DNA from: Allorhizobium borbori
GTDB taxonomy: Bacteria > Pseudomonadota > Alphaproteobacteria > Rhizobiales > Rhizobiaceae
DNA length: 64,000 bases
Direction: 5' to 3'
NCBI RefSeq assembly: GCF_014196535.1
Contig: NZ_JACIDU010000003.1
Location: 248,001-312,000 of the forward strand
The notes under the pieces were generated by a model. It did no database searches. It was not told the origin of the DNA and worked only from the letters and a program-made list of their open reading frames with translations. Of this stretch, positions 27,193 through 35,355 are shown one piece after another (the stretch's first letter is position 1; every line of letters begins with the position of its first letter). Made by a program: the position numbers and the translations under genes.

Positions 27193-27501
27193 TCAGACTT
27201 TACGCATCTCCAGCAGCACGTCGCGCAGCATGTTGCTCATCTGGGAGTGGATGTCCTCGTCGGAGACACCGACGCCGGCGGAATCGAAATCCCGGCGGAT
27301 GTGGGCGAATTCACCATTGTGGCGCTCAAGGCCGCTCAGCACCACCGCGTCGGCATAGGCATCGACGTCCGACTTGCCAAGCATTTCGCCGGCCCACTGG
27401 CCAAGACGCTTGTTACGGCGCGCGCTGGCAAGGAATTGGTTCTTCTCATCGAGAGCATAGCCGATTTCGTGGGCGTTGGCCCGAAGCTTCAAAGCGTTCA
27501 T
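27193..27501 (-). CDS. Second DUF1476 protein with divergent N-terminus
   Basis: A 102-residue paralog of the preceding gene. The middle and C-terminus align well (ASARRNKRLGQWAGEMLGKSDVDAYAD and a terminal DVLLEM helix). The first 20 residues (MNALKLRANAHEIGYALDEK) lack the DREKAFENKF inhibitory motif. It is therefore either a non-inhibitory zeta-like protein or has another target. No purine or ATP-synthase genes flank it directly, and the 257 bp on the purC side contains no gene I can support. Confidence 0.82.
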   Translation of the reverse strand: MNALKLRANAHEIGYALDEKNQFLASARRNKRLGQWAGEMLGKSDVDAYADAVVLSGLERHNGEFAHIRRDFDSAGVGVSDEDIHSQMSNMLRDVLLEMRKV

Positions 27502-27758
27502 TATGTCGTCCCCGTTTGTTTTCCGTTGTGACCGGCCGTCTCAAGCTGACCGTGACTGGATTGATAGCGGGAATTTTTTGAAATTCGGTGTAGGGTATAG
27601 GTGAACGATTCCCCAATGCAGGAGGCCAGAATTCGCATACAGGAAAGCCCTTCGACCGGGACAGAGTGATTGTGAAATCCATTCTTTTCCGATAAGGGGA
27701 CCGCAATCATTATCTATCTGCGCGGCCCAGGCCAGCGCCAACCATGAGAACGAACGAT

Positions 27759-28523
27759 ATGAACCGTCGCCGCCGCATTTACGAAGGCAAGGCCAAGATC
27801 CTTTACGAAGGTCCCGAGCCGGGCACGCTGATCCAGTTCTTCAAGGACGATGCGACCGCATTCAACAAGAAGAAGCACGCCATCATCGACGGCAAGGGCG
27901 TGCTGAACAACCGCATCTCCGAATATCTCTTCACGCACCTGAACAAGATCGGGATCCCGACCCACTTTATCCGCCGGCTGAACATGCGCGAGCAGCTCAT
28001 CCGCGAAGTGGAAATGATTCCGCTCGAAATCGTGGTGCGCAATGTCGCCGCCGGTTCTCTGTCCGAACGTCTCGGCATCGAGGAAGGCGTCGTTCTGCCG
28101 CGCTCGATTATCGAATTCTATTACAAGTCCGATGCGCTGGGCGACCCGATGGTTTCGGAAGAGCACATCACCGCTTTCGGCTGGGCCAACCCCGCCGAGC
28201 TGGACGACATGATGGCGCTCGCCATCCGCGTCAACGACTTCCTGTCGGGCCTTTTCCTGGGCGTCGGCATCCAGCTCGTTGATTTCAAGATCGAATGCGG
28301 CCGCCTGTTCGAAGGCGACATGATGCGCATTATCCTGGCCGACGAGATTTCGCCGGATAGCTGCCGTCTATGGGATATCGAAACCCACAAGAAGATGGAC
28401 AAGGACCTGTTCCGCCGCGATCTGGGCGGCCTTCTCGAAGCCTATTCGGAAGTGGCCCGCCGCCTCGGCATCATCAATGAAAACGAACCGGTCCGCGGTA
28501 CGGGCCCGGTTCTCGTCAAGTAA
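27759..28523 (+). CDS. purC: SAICAR synthetase
   Basis: Phosphoribosylaminoimidazole-succinocarboxamide synthase, joining aspartate to CAIR in purine synthesis. The 254 residues show [20 protein letters not shown], the [17 protein letters not shown] signature and [14 protein letters not shown] 27759 ([10 protein letters not shown]) is the family start; an ATG five codons upstream is possible. purS starts 19 bp after its stop, indicating an operon purC-purS-purQ. Confidence 0.97.
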   Translation: MNRRRRIYEGKAKILYEGPEPGTLIQFFKDDATAFNKKKHAIIDGKGVLNNRISEYLFTHLNKIGIPTHFIRRLNMREQLIREVEMIPLEIVVRNVAAGSLSERLGIEEGVVLPRSIIEFYYKSDALGDPMVSEEHITAFGWANPAELDDMMALAIRVNDFLSGLFLGVGIQLVDFKIECGRLFEGDMMRIILADEISPDSCRLWDIETHKKMDKDLFRRDLGGLLEAYSEVARRLGIINENEPVRGTGPVLVK

Positions 28524-28542
28524 GCGAGAGGCTTGGAAGACT

Positions 28543-28785
28543 GTGATCAAGGCACGCGTCACCGTAACGCTCAAGAACGGCGTTCTCGACCCGCAGGGCA
28601 AGGCAATCGAAGGCGCGCTCGGCGCGCTCGGTTTTGAAGGCGTCGGCCATGTCCGTCAGGGCAAGGTCTTCGACCTGGAACTGGAAGGCGCGGACAAGGC
28701 AAAGGCCGAAGCCGACCTGAAGGCAATGTGCGAAAAGCTTCTCGCCAACACCGTCATCGAGAACTACTCGATCGCCATTCTCTGA
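28543..28785 (+). CDS. purS: FGAM synthase subunit PurS
   Basis: Small (80-residue) subunit of the three-part formylglycinamidine ribonucleotide synthase, bridging PurL and PurQ. It begins at GTG 28543 with GGAAG a few bases upstream, giving the standard [19 protein letters not shown] start and the conserved [13 protein letters not shown] longer reading from 28477 would start inside purC. Confidence 0.95.
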   Translation: MIKARVTVTLKNGVLDPQGKAIEGALGALGFEGVGHVRQGKVFDLELEGADKAKAEADLKAMCEKLLANTVIENYSIAIL

Positions 28786-28802
28786 ACCCAAGGATAGCCG
28801 CC

Positions 28803-29474
28803 ATGAAATCTGCCGTCCTCCAGCTTCCGGGTCTCAACCGTGACCGTGACATGATCGCGGCGCTGACCAAGATTTCCGGTCAGGCGCCCGTTACCGTGTG
28901 GCAGACCGAAACGGAACTGCCCGATGTCGATCTCATCGTCATTCCCGGCGGCTTTTCCTACGGCGACTATCTGCGTTGCGGCGCAATTGCCGCCCGCATG
29001 CCGGTGATGCAGGCCGTCAAGAAGGCTGCTGAAAAGGGTGTGAAGGTTCTGGGCGTATGCAACGGTTTCCAGATCCTGCTTGAAGCCGGCCTTCTGCCCG
29101 GTGCGTTGATGCGCAACGCCTCGCTGCGTTTTGTCTGCCGCGAAATCAAGCTGTCGGTTGCCAACGCCTCGACGGATTTCACCCGCGCCTATGCCGAGGG
29201 CCAGATCATCCGCTGCCCGGTTGCTCACCATGACGGCAACTTCTTCGCGGATGCCGAGACGCTGGCCCGCATCGAAGGCAACGGCCAGGTCGTGTTCCGC
29301 TATGCCGAAGGTACCAATCCGAACGGCTCGATCAACGACATCGCCGGCGTCATCAACGAGAAAGGCAACGTTCTCGGCATGATGCCGCACCCGGAAAACC
29401 TGATCGAAGCCGCCCATGGCGGCAATGATGGCCGCGGTATCTTCGCTTCGGCCCTCGACGTCATCGCCGCCTGA
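28803..29474 (+). CDS. purQ: FGAM synthase glutaminase subunit PurQ
   Basis: Class I glutamine amidotransferase subunit feeding ammonia to PurL. The 223 residues contain the catalytic cysteine in GVCNGFQIL and the His-Glu pair in [11 protein letters not shown] 28803 follows AAGGA, 17 bp after purS. The third subunit, purL, is not adjacent: it lies 2.5 kb further on, past a lipoprotein gene and the DUF1127/MocR pair. Confidence 0.97.
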   Translation: MKSAVLQLPGLNRDRDMIAALTKISGQAPVTVWQTETELPDVDLIVIPGGFSYGDYLRCGAIAARMPVMQAVKKAAEKGVKVLGVCNGFQILLEAGLLPGALMRNASLRFVCREIKLSVANASTDFTRAYAEGQIIRCPVAHHDGNFFADAETLARIEGNGQVVFRYAEGTNPNGSINDIAGVINEKGNVLGMMPHPENLIEAAHGGNDGRGIFASALDVIAA

Positions 29475-29605
29475 TTTCAGGCGTTTTCGAACCCGTTGCA
29501 GCGAAGGCGCGCCGCGTTTTCGCTGCAATTTCGTGTTGAAAGCGGCTCACTTGCCCGCTTTGCCGGGCGGAAGCCTTCTCCCTCTCCTGTTCTGGACACG
29601 TCCTC

Positions 29606-30016
29606 ATGCGCCTTGCTCGCACCTCGCTTCTCGCCTCCGCAGTGGTTTGTGCCGCCGCCATCATCCTTTCCGGCTGCCAGTCGAAGCGCGCACCCGCCCC
29701 CATTGCGCCCGGCCGTGCCGCCCTGCCAACCATGGAACGCGTCGCGCTTGGTGCGAATGCCTGCTGGTTCAAATCGGGTGATGCCGCCTTCCGCTCCTAC
29801 AAGCTGGCGCCGGAACTCAATTCATTCTCCGGCCGCCCGCGCATTTTGGTCGTGCCCGCCCACAGCCCGGAAGCGCGCCCGCTTCTCGTCGTCGAGGCCG
29901 AAGGCAATCCGGCCCGCGTCGCGACCTACGGACCGCTCCTGAACGATGCTTCCGCCGCCCGCATCAATGCCGATGTCAGCCGCTGGGCGGCTGGCGGCAG
30001 CGGTTGCCGCTCCTGA
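29606..30016 (+). CDS. Putative small lipoprotein
   Basis: A 136-residue protein with a lipoprotein signal: hydrophobic ASAVVCAAAIIL then the lipobox LSGC (C24), so it should be lipid-anchored in the envelope. The mature part has two further cysteines (NACWF and GSGC near the end) that may pair. I recognise no domain. The ribosome site is weak. It interrupts the purine cluster between purQ and the DUF1127 gene. Confidence 0.72.
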   Translation: MRLARTSLLASAVVCAAAIILSGCQSKRAPAPIAPGRAALPTMERVALGANACWFKSGDAAFRSYKLAPELNSFSGRPRILVVPAHSPEARPLLVVEAEGNPARVATYGPLLNDASAARINADVSRWAAGGSGCRS

Positions 30017-30133
30017 CAAAGGCATAGAAAAGCCCGCCGCAGCCGGTTGGGACTGGCTGGGCGGGTGTAGCCGGACGGGGAAGACCGGCAAAGTTTTGTA
30101 GGCGGGTGGCGCGAAGCCGGGTCTTTCAGCGCC

Positions 30134-30421
30134 TCAGTCGAAGAAGCAGGACTTGTTCACCTCGCGACGCGCCTCGAAGGGCGTCACCCCGATATCATCC
30201 AGTTCGAAATCCGTCAGTTCGCGCAGCACGGCGCGTCCGCGACGCTTCGCGTGCCAGCCACGGATCGCGGCTACCATCTTTGAAAACAAGCTGCCATTGT
30301 GGGCATAGACCAGCGGCTGCGGCTCCAGCATGTCGCCAGTGTCGCGAAAATAATGCTCTCGTACATAGCCATCCGGGTATATTGTATCGATTGTCGAGAG
30401 ATATTGATCGAGCTTGCGCAT
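30134..30421 (-). CDS. DUF1127 domain protein
   Basis: A 95-residue protein whose C-terminal half is a DUF1127 (YjiS-like) domain: RAVLRELTDFELDDIGVTPFEARREV, an Arg-rich helix-turn motif. In alphaproteobacteria such small proteins can act in RNA maturation and phosphate or carbon metabolism, but this extended form with an N-terminal tail has no assigned role. The start is ATG 30421; GTG 30427 would add two residues. It is divergent from the MocR gene and shares the operator region at 30429-30514, so the MocR protein probably controls it. Confidence 0.8.
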   Translation of the reverse strand: MRKLDQYLSTIDTIYPDGYVREHYFRDTGDMLEPQPLVYAHNGSLFSKMVAAIRGWHAKRRGRAVLRELTDFELDDIGVTPFEARREVNKSCFFD

Positions 30422-30428
30422 TTCCACA

Positions 30429-30514
30429 CCAATTTGTCATAATTGAACCTGTCGCCTCACTATCATTGACAAAGACAGGGATGCAATTTACAAATTGTCT
30501 CCATGACAAATTGG
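30429..30514. promoter_or_regulatory. Shared operator/promoter region of the DUF1127 and MocR genes
   Basis: CCAATTTGTCAT (30429-30440) is exactly inverted at 30503-30514 (ATGACAAATTGG), and the second copy includes the MocR start codon. Between them is the palindrome CAATTT-AC-AAATTG (30484-30497). The core ACAAATTG therefore occurs three times. A promoter TTGACA (30466-30471), 17 bp, TACAAA (30489-30494) reads toward MocR, and its -10 lies inside the palindrome. This is the layout of a self-regulated divergent control region. Its predicted start at about 30501-30502 leaves almost no 5' leader. Confidence 0.65.
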
Positions 30515-31924
30515 CTTCCGAACATTTCCGAGGGCAATGGCCCGTTCTATCTTCGCCTTGCAGACGCCATCGAGGCCGCAATTGGCGATGGCACCCTGCC
30601 GGCAGGCGCAAAATTGCCGCCGCAGCGGAACATTGCCTATGATCTCGGCGTGACAATCGGCACGATCAGCCGCGCCTATGCCACTGTTCATGAACGCGGG
30701 CTGGTGAGTGGCGAGGTCGGTCGCGGCACCTATGTCAACGATCGCAAGACGCCAGCCGCCACCGCTGCGCATGACCCCGTGGTGGCTACGCTGGCCGGAA
30801 CCCGCCTCATCGCACCGCCCTCTGCCGATCATTATCGCTTCGATACGACGGGCGCTCCGAACATTGGCCAGGACAGCATTCTGGAGCGACATCTGGCCGA
30901 GATCACCCGCGACAGCCCGCTCGGGCTCGTCAATTACACGAATGTCTTTCCCGATCACTGGTGCAGGGCCGGCGCTTCCTGGCTGGCGCAGGGCAACTGG
31001 ACACCCTTGCCCGAAAGCGTCGTCACGACGCTTGGCGCCCATGCCGGCATCATGAGTGTCATCACGGCCATGACCGCGCCTGGTGACAAGATCGTGTTCG
31101 AGAACCTCACCTATTCCCACATCAGCCGCAGCGCGGCGCTCGTCGGCCGCCGCATTGCGCTGACGGAAATCGATGATCAGGGCATCATTCCCGAAGAATT
31201 CGAAAAGGTCTGCGCGCAGCAACATCCGAAACTCGTCTTCCTGATGCCGTCTGCGCAGAACCCGACATGCATCACGCTCTCGGTGGAGCGACGGCAGGCC
31301 ATTGCGGAGATCGCCCGCCGTTACAATGTCTGGATCGTCGAGGACATTCTCTATGGCGGCATGCGTAACGACGATCTGCCACCCATTGCCTCGTTTGCAC
31401 CCGAACTCACGTTCGTGGTCGGGGGGCTGTCGAAATCGGTTGCGGCGGGGGTCCGTGGCGGCTGGGTCGCCTGCCCGACCCATTTCGCACCGCGTGTGCG
31501 CATTGCCCACAAGATGCTGAGCGGTGGTCAGCCGTTCCTGCTCGCCGAACTTGCCGCACGCCTGGTGCTGAGCGGTGATGCCGCCGCCATCCGTCGCCGC
31601 TGCCTGACCGAAATCGGTGCCCGCGAGGCGATTGCCCGCAAGATTCTCGCCGGGCTCGAGTTCGAATCGCACCCCAATACGCCGTTCCTGTGGCTGCACC
31701 TGCCCGACCCCTGGCTGTCCAGTACATTCCGGGCTGCGGCACTCAGCGAGGGGGTGCTGGTCGATGACGAGGACGAGTTCAAGGCGGCCCGCACGGACCG
31801 GGTCTACCATCGGGTACGTATCGGCTTCTCCATGCCGCCCACGCAGGCTGACGTGGCAGAAGGGCTCACCATTCTGCGCCGGCTGCTGGATCACGGCGCA
31901 ACGGGCTGTGACAGCTTGGCGTGA
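30503..31924 (+). CDS. MocR/PdxR-family regulator (GntR domain plus aminotransferase-like domain)
   Basis: A 473-residue transcription factor. Residues 10-75 form a GntR winged helix (KLPPQRNIAYDLGVTIGTISRAY). Residues 105-470 form a fold-type I aminotransferase domain, with the PLP lysine in GGLSKSVAAG (K311). PLP or an amino compound bound there is the expected effector. No Shine-Dalgarno sequence precedes ATG 30503, and the predicted promoter puts the transcript start at or next to it, so it may be a leaderless mRNA. Conservation of the MTNW start in related regulators supports this start codon. Likely autoregulated through the operators at 30429-30514. Confidence 0.88.
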   Translation: MTNWLPNISEGNGPFYLRLADAIEAAIGDGTLPAGAKLPPQRNIAYDLGVTIGTISRAYATVHERGLVSGEVGRGTYVNDRKTPAATAAHDPVVATLAGTRLIAPPSADHYRFDTTGAPNIGQDSILERHLAEITRDSPLGLVNYTNVFPDHWCRAGASWLAQGNWTPLPESVVTTLGAHAGIMSVITAMTAPGDKIVFENLTYSHISRSAALVGRRIALTEIDDQGIIPEEFEKVCAQQHPKLVFLMPSAQNPTCITLSVERRQAIAEIARRYNVWIVEDILYGGMRNDDLPPIASFAPELTFVVGGLSKSVAAGVRGGWVACPTHFAPRVRIAHKMLSGGQPFLLAELAARLVLSGDAAAIRRRCLTEIGAREAIARKILAGLEFESHPNTPFLWLHLPDPWLSSTFRAAALSEGVLVDDEDEFKAARTDRVYHRVRIGFSMPPTQADVAEGLTILRRLLDHGATGCDSLA

Positions 31925-32011
31925 GAACACATTTTCCTGTCGCGCTTGCGGATGACATGGGTTAAAGAGGGCGCGAAACCAATCCCCTGCGCTCACGGAC
32001 TTCATCGCCCC

Positions 32012-34234
32012 ATGACCATCCCCAACGATATCCAGATCACCCCGGAACTCGTCGCCGCTCATGGCCTGAAGCCGGACGAATATCAGCGCATTCTGGATCT
32101 CATCGGTCGCGTGCCGAGCTTCACCGAACTCGGCATTTTTTCGGCCATGTGGAACGAGCACTGCTCCTACAAGTCCTCGAAGAAATGGCTGAAGACGCTG
32201 CCCACCACCGGTGCGGTCGTCATTCAGGGTCCGGGCGAAAATGCCGGCGTGGTCGATATCGGCGATGGCGAGACGGTCGTCTTCAAGATGGAAAGCCACA
32301 ACCACCCGTCCTACATCGAGCCCTATCAGGGCGCTGCGACCGGCGTTGGCGGTATTCTGCGTGACGTATTCACCATGGGTGCCCGCCCGATTGCCGCAAT
32401 GAACGCACTGCGCTTTGGCGCGCCGGATCATCCGCGCACCCGCCACCTCGTTGCCGGCGTCGTCGCCGGCGTCGGCGGTTACGGCAATTCCTTCGGCGTG
32501 CCGACAGTTGGCGGCGAAGTGGAATTCGACGCCCGCTATAACGGCAACATCCTCGTCAACGCCTTTGCCGCCGGTCTGGCAAGGGCCGATTCCATCTTCC
32601 TGTCGGAAGCTAAGGGCGTGGGCCTGCCGGTGGTCTATCTGGGCGCAAAGACCGGCCGTGACGGTGTCGGCGGCGCCACCATGGCATCCGCCGAATTCGA
32701 CGAGAGCATCGAGGAAAAGCGCCCCACCGTTCAGGTCGGTGACCCCTTCACCGAAAAGTGCCTGCTGGAAGCCTGCCTCGAGCTGATGAAGACCGGCGCG
32801 GTCATCGCCATTCAGGACATGGGCGCGGCCGGCCTCACCTGCTCCGCCGTCGAAATGGGCGCCAAGGGCGACCTCGGCATCGAGCTTGTCCTTGACCAGG
32901 TGCCTGTGCGCGAAGAGCGCATGACCGCCTATGAAATGATGCTTTCGGAAAGCCAGGAGCGCATGCTCATGGTGTTGAAGCCGGAGAAGGAAGAGGAAGC
33001 CAAGGCGATCTTCGTCAAGTGGGGCCTCGACTTCGCCATCGTCGGCAAGACCACCGACGACCTGCGTTTCCGCGTCATTCATCAGGGCGAGGAAGTCGCC
33101 AACCTGCCGATCAAGGATCTGGGCGACCAGGCCCCTGAATACGACCGTCCGTGGATCGAGCCGAAGCCGGCGGCGAGCCTCGATCTCGCCTCCATTCCGG
33201 CGGGCGATGTCTCCGAGGGCCTGCTCAAGCTCGTCGGCTCCGCCAACAATTCCTCGCGCCGCTGGATTTACGAGCAGTATGACACGCTCATCCAGGGCAA
33301 TTCGCTCCAGCTTCCGGGTGGCGATGCCGGCGTCGTACGCGTCGATACTCACCCCAGGAAGGCGCTTGCCTTCTCCTCCGACGTCACGCCGCGTTACGTC
33401 GAGGCCGATCCGTTCGAGGGCGGCAAGCAGGCGGTGGCCGAATGCTGGCGCAACATTACAGCAACGGGCGCCCTTCCGCTCGCTGCGACCGACAACCTTA
33501 ACTTCGGCAATCCCGAGCGCCCGGAAATCATGGGGCAGCTCGTCTTCGCCATCAAGGGCATCGGCGAGGCCTGCCGCGCGCTGGATTTCCCGATCGTTTC
33601 GGGCAACGTGTCGCTCTACAACGAGACCAACGGTCAGGCCATTCTGCCCACCCCCACGATCGGTGGCGTTGGTCTTCTGGCGGACTGGTCGAAGATGGCG
33701 CGCATCCGCTTTGCGGCACAGGGCGAAGCCATCCTTCTCGCTGGCGCTCCGGCCAACTGGGGTTCTCATCTCGGCCAGTCGGTCTATCTGCGCGATGTGC
33801 TCGGCCGCATCGAAGGCCCTGCCCCGCATGTCGATCTGGCGCACGAAAAGAAGACCGGCGAATTCGTCCGCGCGCTCATTCAGGACGGTCTCGCAACTGC
33901 CGTTCACGATTGCTCGTCGGGCGGCCTCGGCCTTGCCGTCGCCGAAATGGCGATTGCTTCGGGTATCGGCGCGAAGATCTCGCCGCTCAACGGTGAAAAC
34001 CCGATCGCCACCTTCTTCGGCGAAGACCAGGGCCGTTATGTCCTGACGATCAAGGAAGAGAACCTCGACACCGTTCAGGCGCGCGCCAGCGAAGCCGGCG
34101 TCTTCACGCCCTTCATCGGCCGCACCGGCGGTAACAGCGTCGTGCTTGGGGATGCGCGTCCTGTTTCAATTGAGGAATTGCGTTCGGCCCATGAATCGTG
34201 GTTCCCTGACTTCATGGAACGCGGCAAGCTTTGA
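32012..34234 (+). CDS. purL: FGAM synthase large subunit PurL
   Basis: Catalytic subunit converting FGAR to FGAM with ammonia from PurQ. The 740 residues are the length of the short (Bacillus-type) PurL that works with PurS and PurQ. Visible are [14 protein letters not shown] near the N-terminus, [23 protein letters not shown], and the GDGQ-type ATP region. ATG 32012 is the family start (MTIPNDI); the frame from 31946 is not conserved. bolA starts 34 bp downstream. Confidence 0.97.
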   Translation: MTIPNDIQITPELVAAHGLKPDEYQRILDLIGRVPSFTELGIFSAMWNEHCSYKSSKKWLKTLPTTGAVVIQGPGENAGVVDIGDGETVVFKMESHNHPSYIEPYQGAATGVGGILRDVFTMGARPIAAMNALRFGAPDHPRTRHLVAGVVAGVGGYGNSFGVPTVGGEVEFDARYNGNILVNAFAAGLARADSIFLSEAKGVGLPVVYLGAKTGRDGVGGATMASAEFDESIEEKRPTVQVGDPFTEKCLLEACLELMKTGAVIAIQDMGAAGLTCSAVEMGAKGDLGIELVLDQVPVREERMTAYEMMLSESQERMLMVLKPEKEEEAKAIFVKWGLDFAIVGKTTDDLRFRVIHQGEEVANLPIKDLGDQAPEYDRPWIEPKPAASLDLASIPAGDVSEGLLKLVGSANNSSRRWIYEQYDTLIQGNSLQLPGGDAGVVRVDTHPRKALAFSSDVTPRYVEADPFEGGKQAVAECWRNITATGALPLAATDNLNFGNPERPEIMGQLVFAIKGIGEACRALDFPIVSGNVSLYNETNGQAILPTPTIGGVGLLADWSKMARIRFAAQGEAILLAGAPANWGSHLGQSVYLRDVLGRIEGPAPHVDLAHEKKTGEFVRALIQDGLATAVHDCSSGGLGLAVAEMAIASGIGAKISPLNGENPIATFFGEDQGRYVLTIKEENLDTVQARASEAGVFTPFIGRTGGNSVVLGDARPVSIEELRSAHESWFPDFMERGKL

Positions 34235-34268
34235 TCGCCGCGTTCCTCGCAATGAAGGAGGAACGACC

Positions 34269-34502
34269 ATGCCCATGAAGCCCGGCGAAATCGAAGACAT
34301 GATCAAATCCGGAATTCCCGGGGCGAAGGTGGTTATCCGCGACCTTGCCGGCGATGGCGACCACTATGCCGCGGAAGTCGTGGCTGAAGCCTTCCGGGGC
34401 AAGAGCCGCGTGCAGCAGCACCAGATGGTCTATGAAGCCCTCAGGGGCAATATGGGCGGCGTTCTGCACGCACTGGCGTTGCAGACATCCGCGCCCGAAT
34501 AA
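34269..34502 (+). CDS. BolA-family protein
   Basis: A 77-residue single BolA domain. The signature VAEAFRGKSRVQQHQMVYEAL carries a histidine typical of a [2Fe-2S] ligand shared with a monothiol glutaredoxin. ATG 34269 follows a perfect GAAGGAGG site. It is two genes upstream of the CGFS glutaredoxin at 34927, the usual BolA partner, so a role in Fe-S cluster or iron-status signalling is likely. Confidence 0.93.
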   Translation: MPMKPGEIEDMIKSGIPGAKVVIRDLAGDGDHYAAEVVAEAFRGKSRVQQHQMVYEALRGNMGGVLHALALQTSAPE

Positions 34503-34515
34503 AAAAGGCAAGCGA

Positions 34516-34770
34516 ATGGCTGGTGTGATCGAGGATCTGGTATCCGGCGTCGTCAAGAGCGCCGTCTCCGAAATTCTGAAGAAGACGCGTTCAACGACCA
34601 CGAAGCGCACCAAGCGTCGCACCCGGAAGGCCGCCAGCGGCGACCTTCTCGGTTCGATCATCGATGCGGCGCTCGGCAAGCCGGAAAAGAAAACGGTTCG
34701 CAAACCGGCCCGCAAGCAGGTGAGCCGCCGGCGCAGCGCCACCGCGCGCTCCAAGCAACGCAGCCGCTAA
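34516..34770 (+). CDS. Small, very basic protein between bolA and grxD
   Basis: An 84-residue protein with a helical start (MAGVIEDLVSGVVKSAVSEI) and a tail rich in Lys and Arg (TTTKRTKRRTRKAAS, then RKQVSRRRSATARSKQRSR). Charge and composition suggest nucleic-acid or ribosome binding, but there is no recognisable family. The start follows an AAAAGG site 13 bp after the bolA stop, so it is probably in the same operon. Confidence 0.68.
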   Translation: MAGVIEDLVSGVVKSAVSEILKKTRSTTTKRTKRRTRKAASGDLLGSIIDAALGKPEKKTVRKPARKQVSRRRSATARSKQRSR

Positions 34771-34836
34771 ATTCGCTCCGCGCCAAAGCTGACATCTGGT
34801 AATTGCCGAATTCAGTGCTAATTATCGGACACAGGT

Positions 34837-34871
34837 GACTGCAGACAGCTTGTAGCCGTAAATCTGCAGTC
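34837..34871 (+). repeat. Nine-base inverted repeat in the grxD leader
   Basis: GACTGCAGA (34837-34845) and TCTGCAGTC (34863-34871) are perfectly complementary with a 17 nt loop. It lies 55-90 bp before the grxD start codon and could be an operator or a leader stem-loop. Confidence 0.55.
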
Positions 34872-34926
34872 GCGCTTGTTTTAACCCGTGCGGGCCTTGA
34901 AACCGCAAAGGCAGAGAGTGTTTCCC

Positions 34927-35259
34927 ATGACCGCTATTCTCGACTTCATCGCCAACGAGATCAAGACCAACGACGTTGTCCTGTTCATGAAGGGCACGCC
35001 GCAGTTTCCGCAGTGTGGCTTCTCCGGCCAGGTCGTCCAGATCCTCGACTATCTCGGCGTTCCCTACAAGGGCATCAACGTGCTGGCAGATGGCGACATC
35101 CGCCAGGGCATCAAGGACTATTCCAACTGGCCGACCATTCCGCAGCTCTACATCAAGGGCGAGTTCATCGGCGGTTGCGATATCGTGCGCGAAATGTTCC
35201 AGAACGGCGAGCTTCAGACCCAGTTCGAGGAACAGGGCATCGCTGTTCGCGCGGCCTGA
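34927..35259 (+). CDS. grxD: Monothiol glutaredoxin GrxD (CGFS type)
   Basis: A 110-residue Grx4-type monothiol glutaredoxin. The active-site CGFS is at residues 30-33 ([12 protein letters not shown]), with [21 protein letters not shown] for glutathione binding. These proteins hold a glutathione-ligated [2Fe-2S] cluster, usually in a complex with BolA, and deliver it to target proteins or report iron status. The start at 34927 has GAGAG upstream; a 13-codon longer reading is not conserved. A terminator follows at 35308. Confidence 0.96.
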   Translation: MTAILDFIANEIKTNDVVLFMKGTPQFPQCGFSGQVVQILDYLGVPYKGINVLADGDIRQGIKDYSNWPTIPQLYIKGEFIGGCDIVREMFQNGELQTQFEEQGIAVRAA

Positions 35260-35307
35260 GAAGACAGTGCGCCTTTTCGGCGCCCGTCCATATTTTTTGC
35301 TTTTGAG

Positions 35308-35340
35308 AGGCGTTGCGTCACAGCAACGCCTTCTCGTCTT
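35308..35340 (+). terminator. Intrinsic terminator of grxD
   Basis: AGGCGTTGC (35308-35316), loop GTCACA, GCAACGCCT (35323-35331), then a T-rich tail. It separates grxD from the exporter gene. Confidence 0.85.
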
Positions 35341-35355
35341 TAAGAGATTATTTCC

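Noticed and set aside
30488-33907. An open frame of 1139 codons on the minus strand across the MocR and purL genes.
   Set aside because: It is antisense to two clear genes and its composition is that of a complementary frame forced open by GC-biased third positions. No domain or ribosome site supports it.
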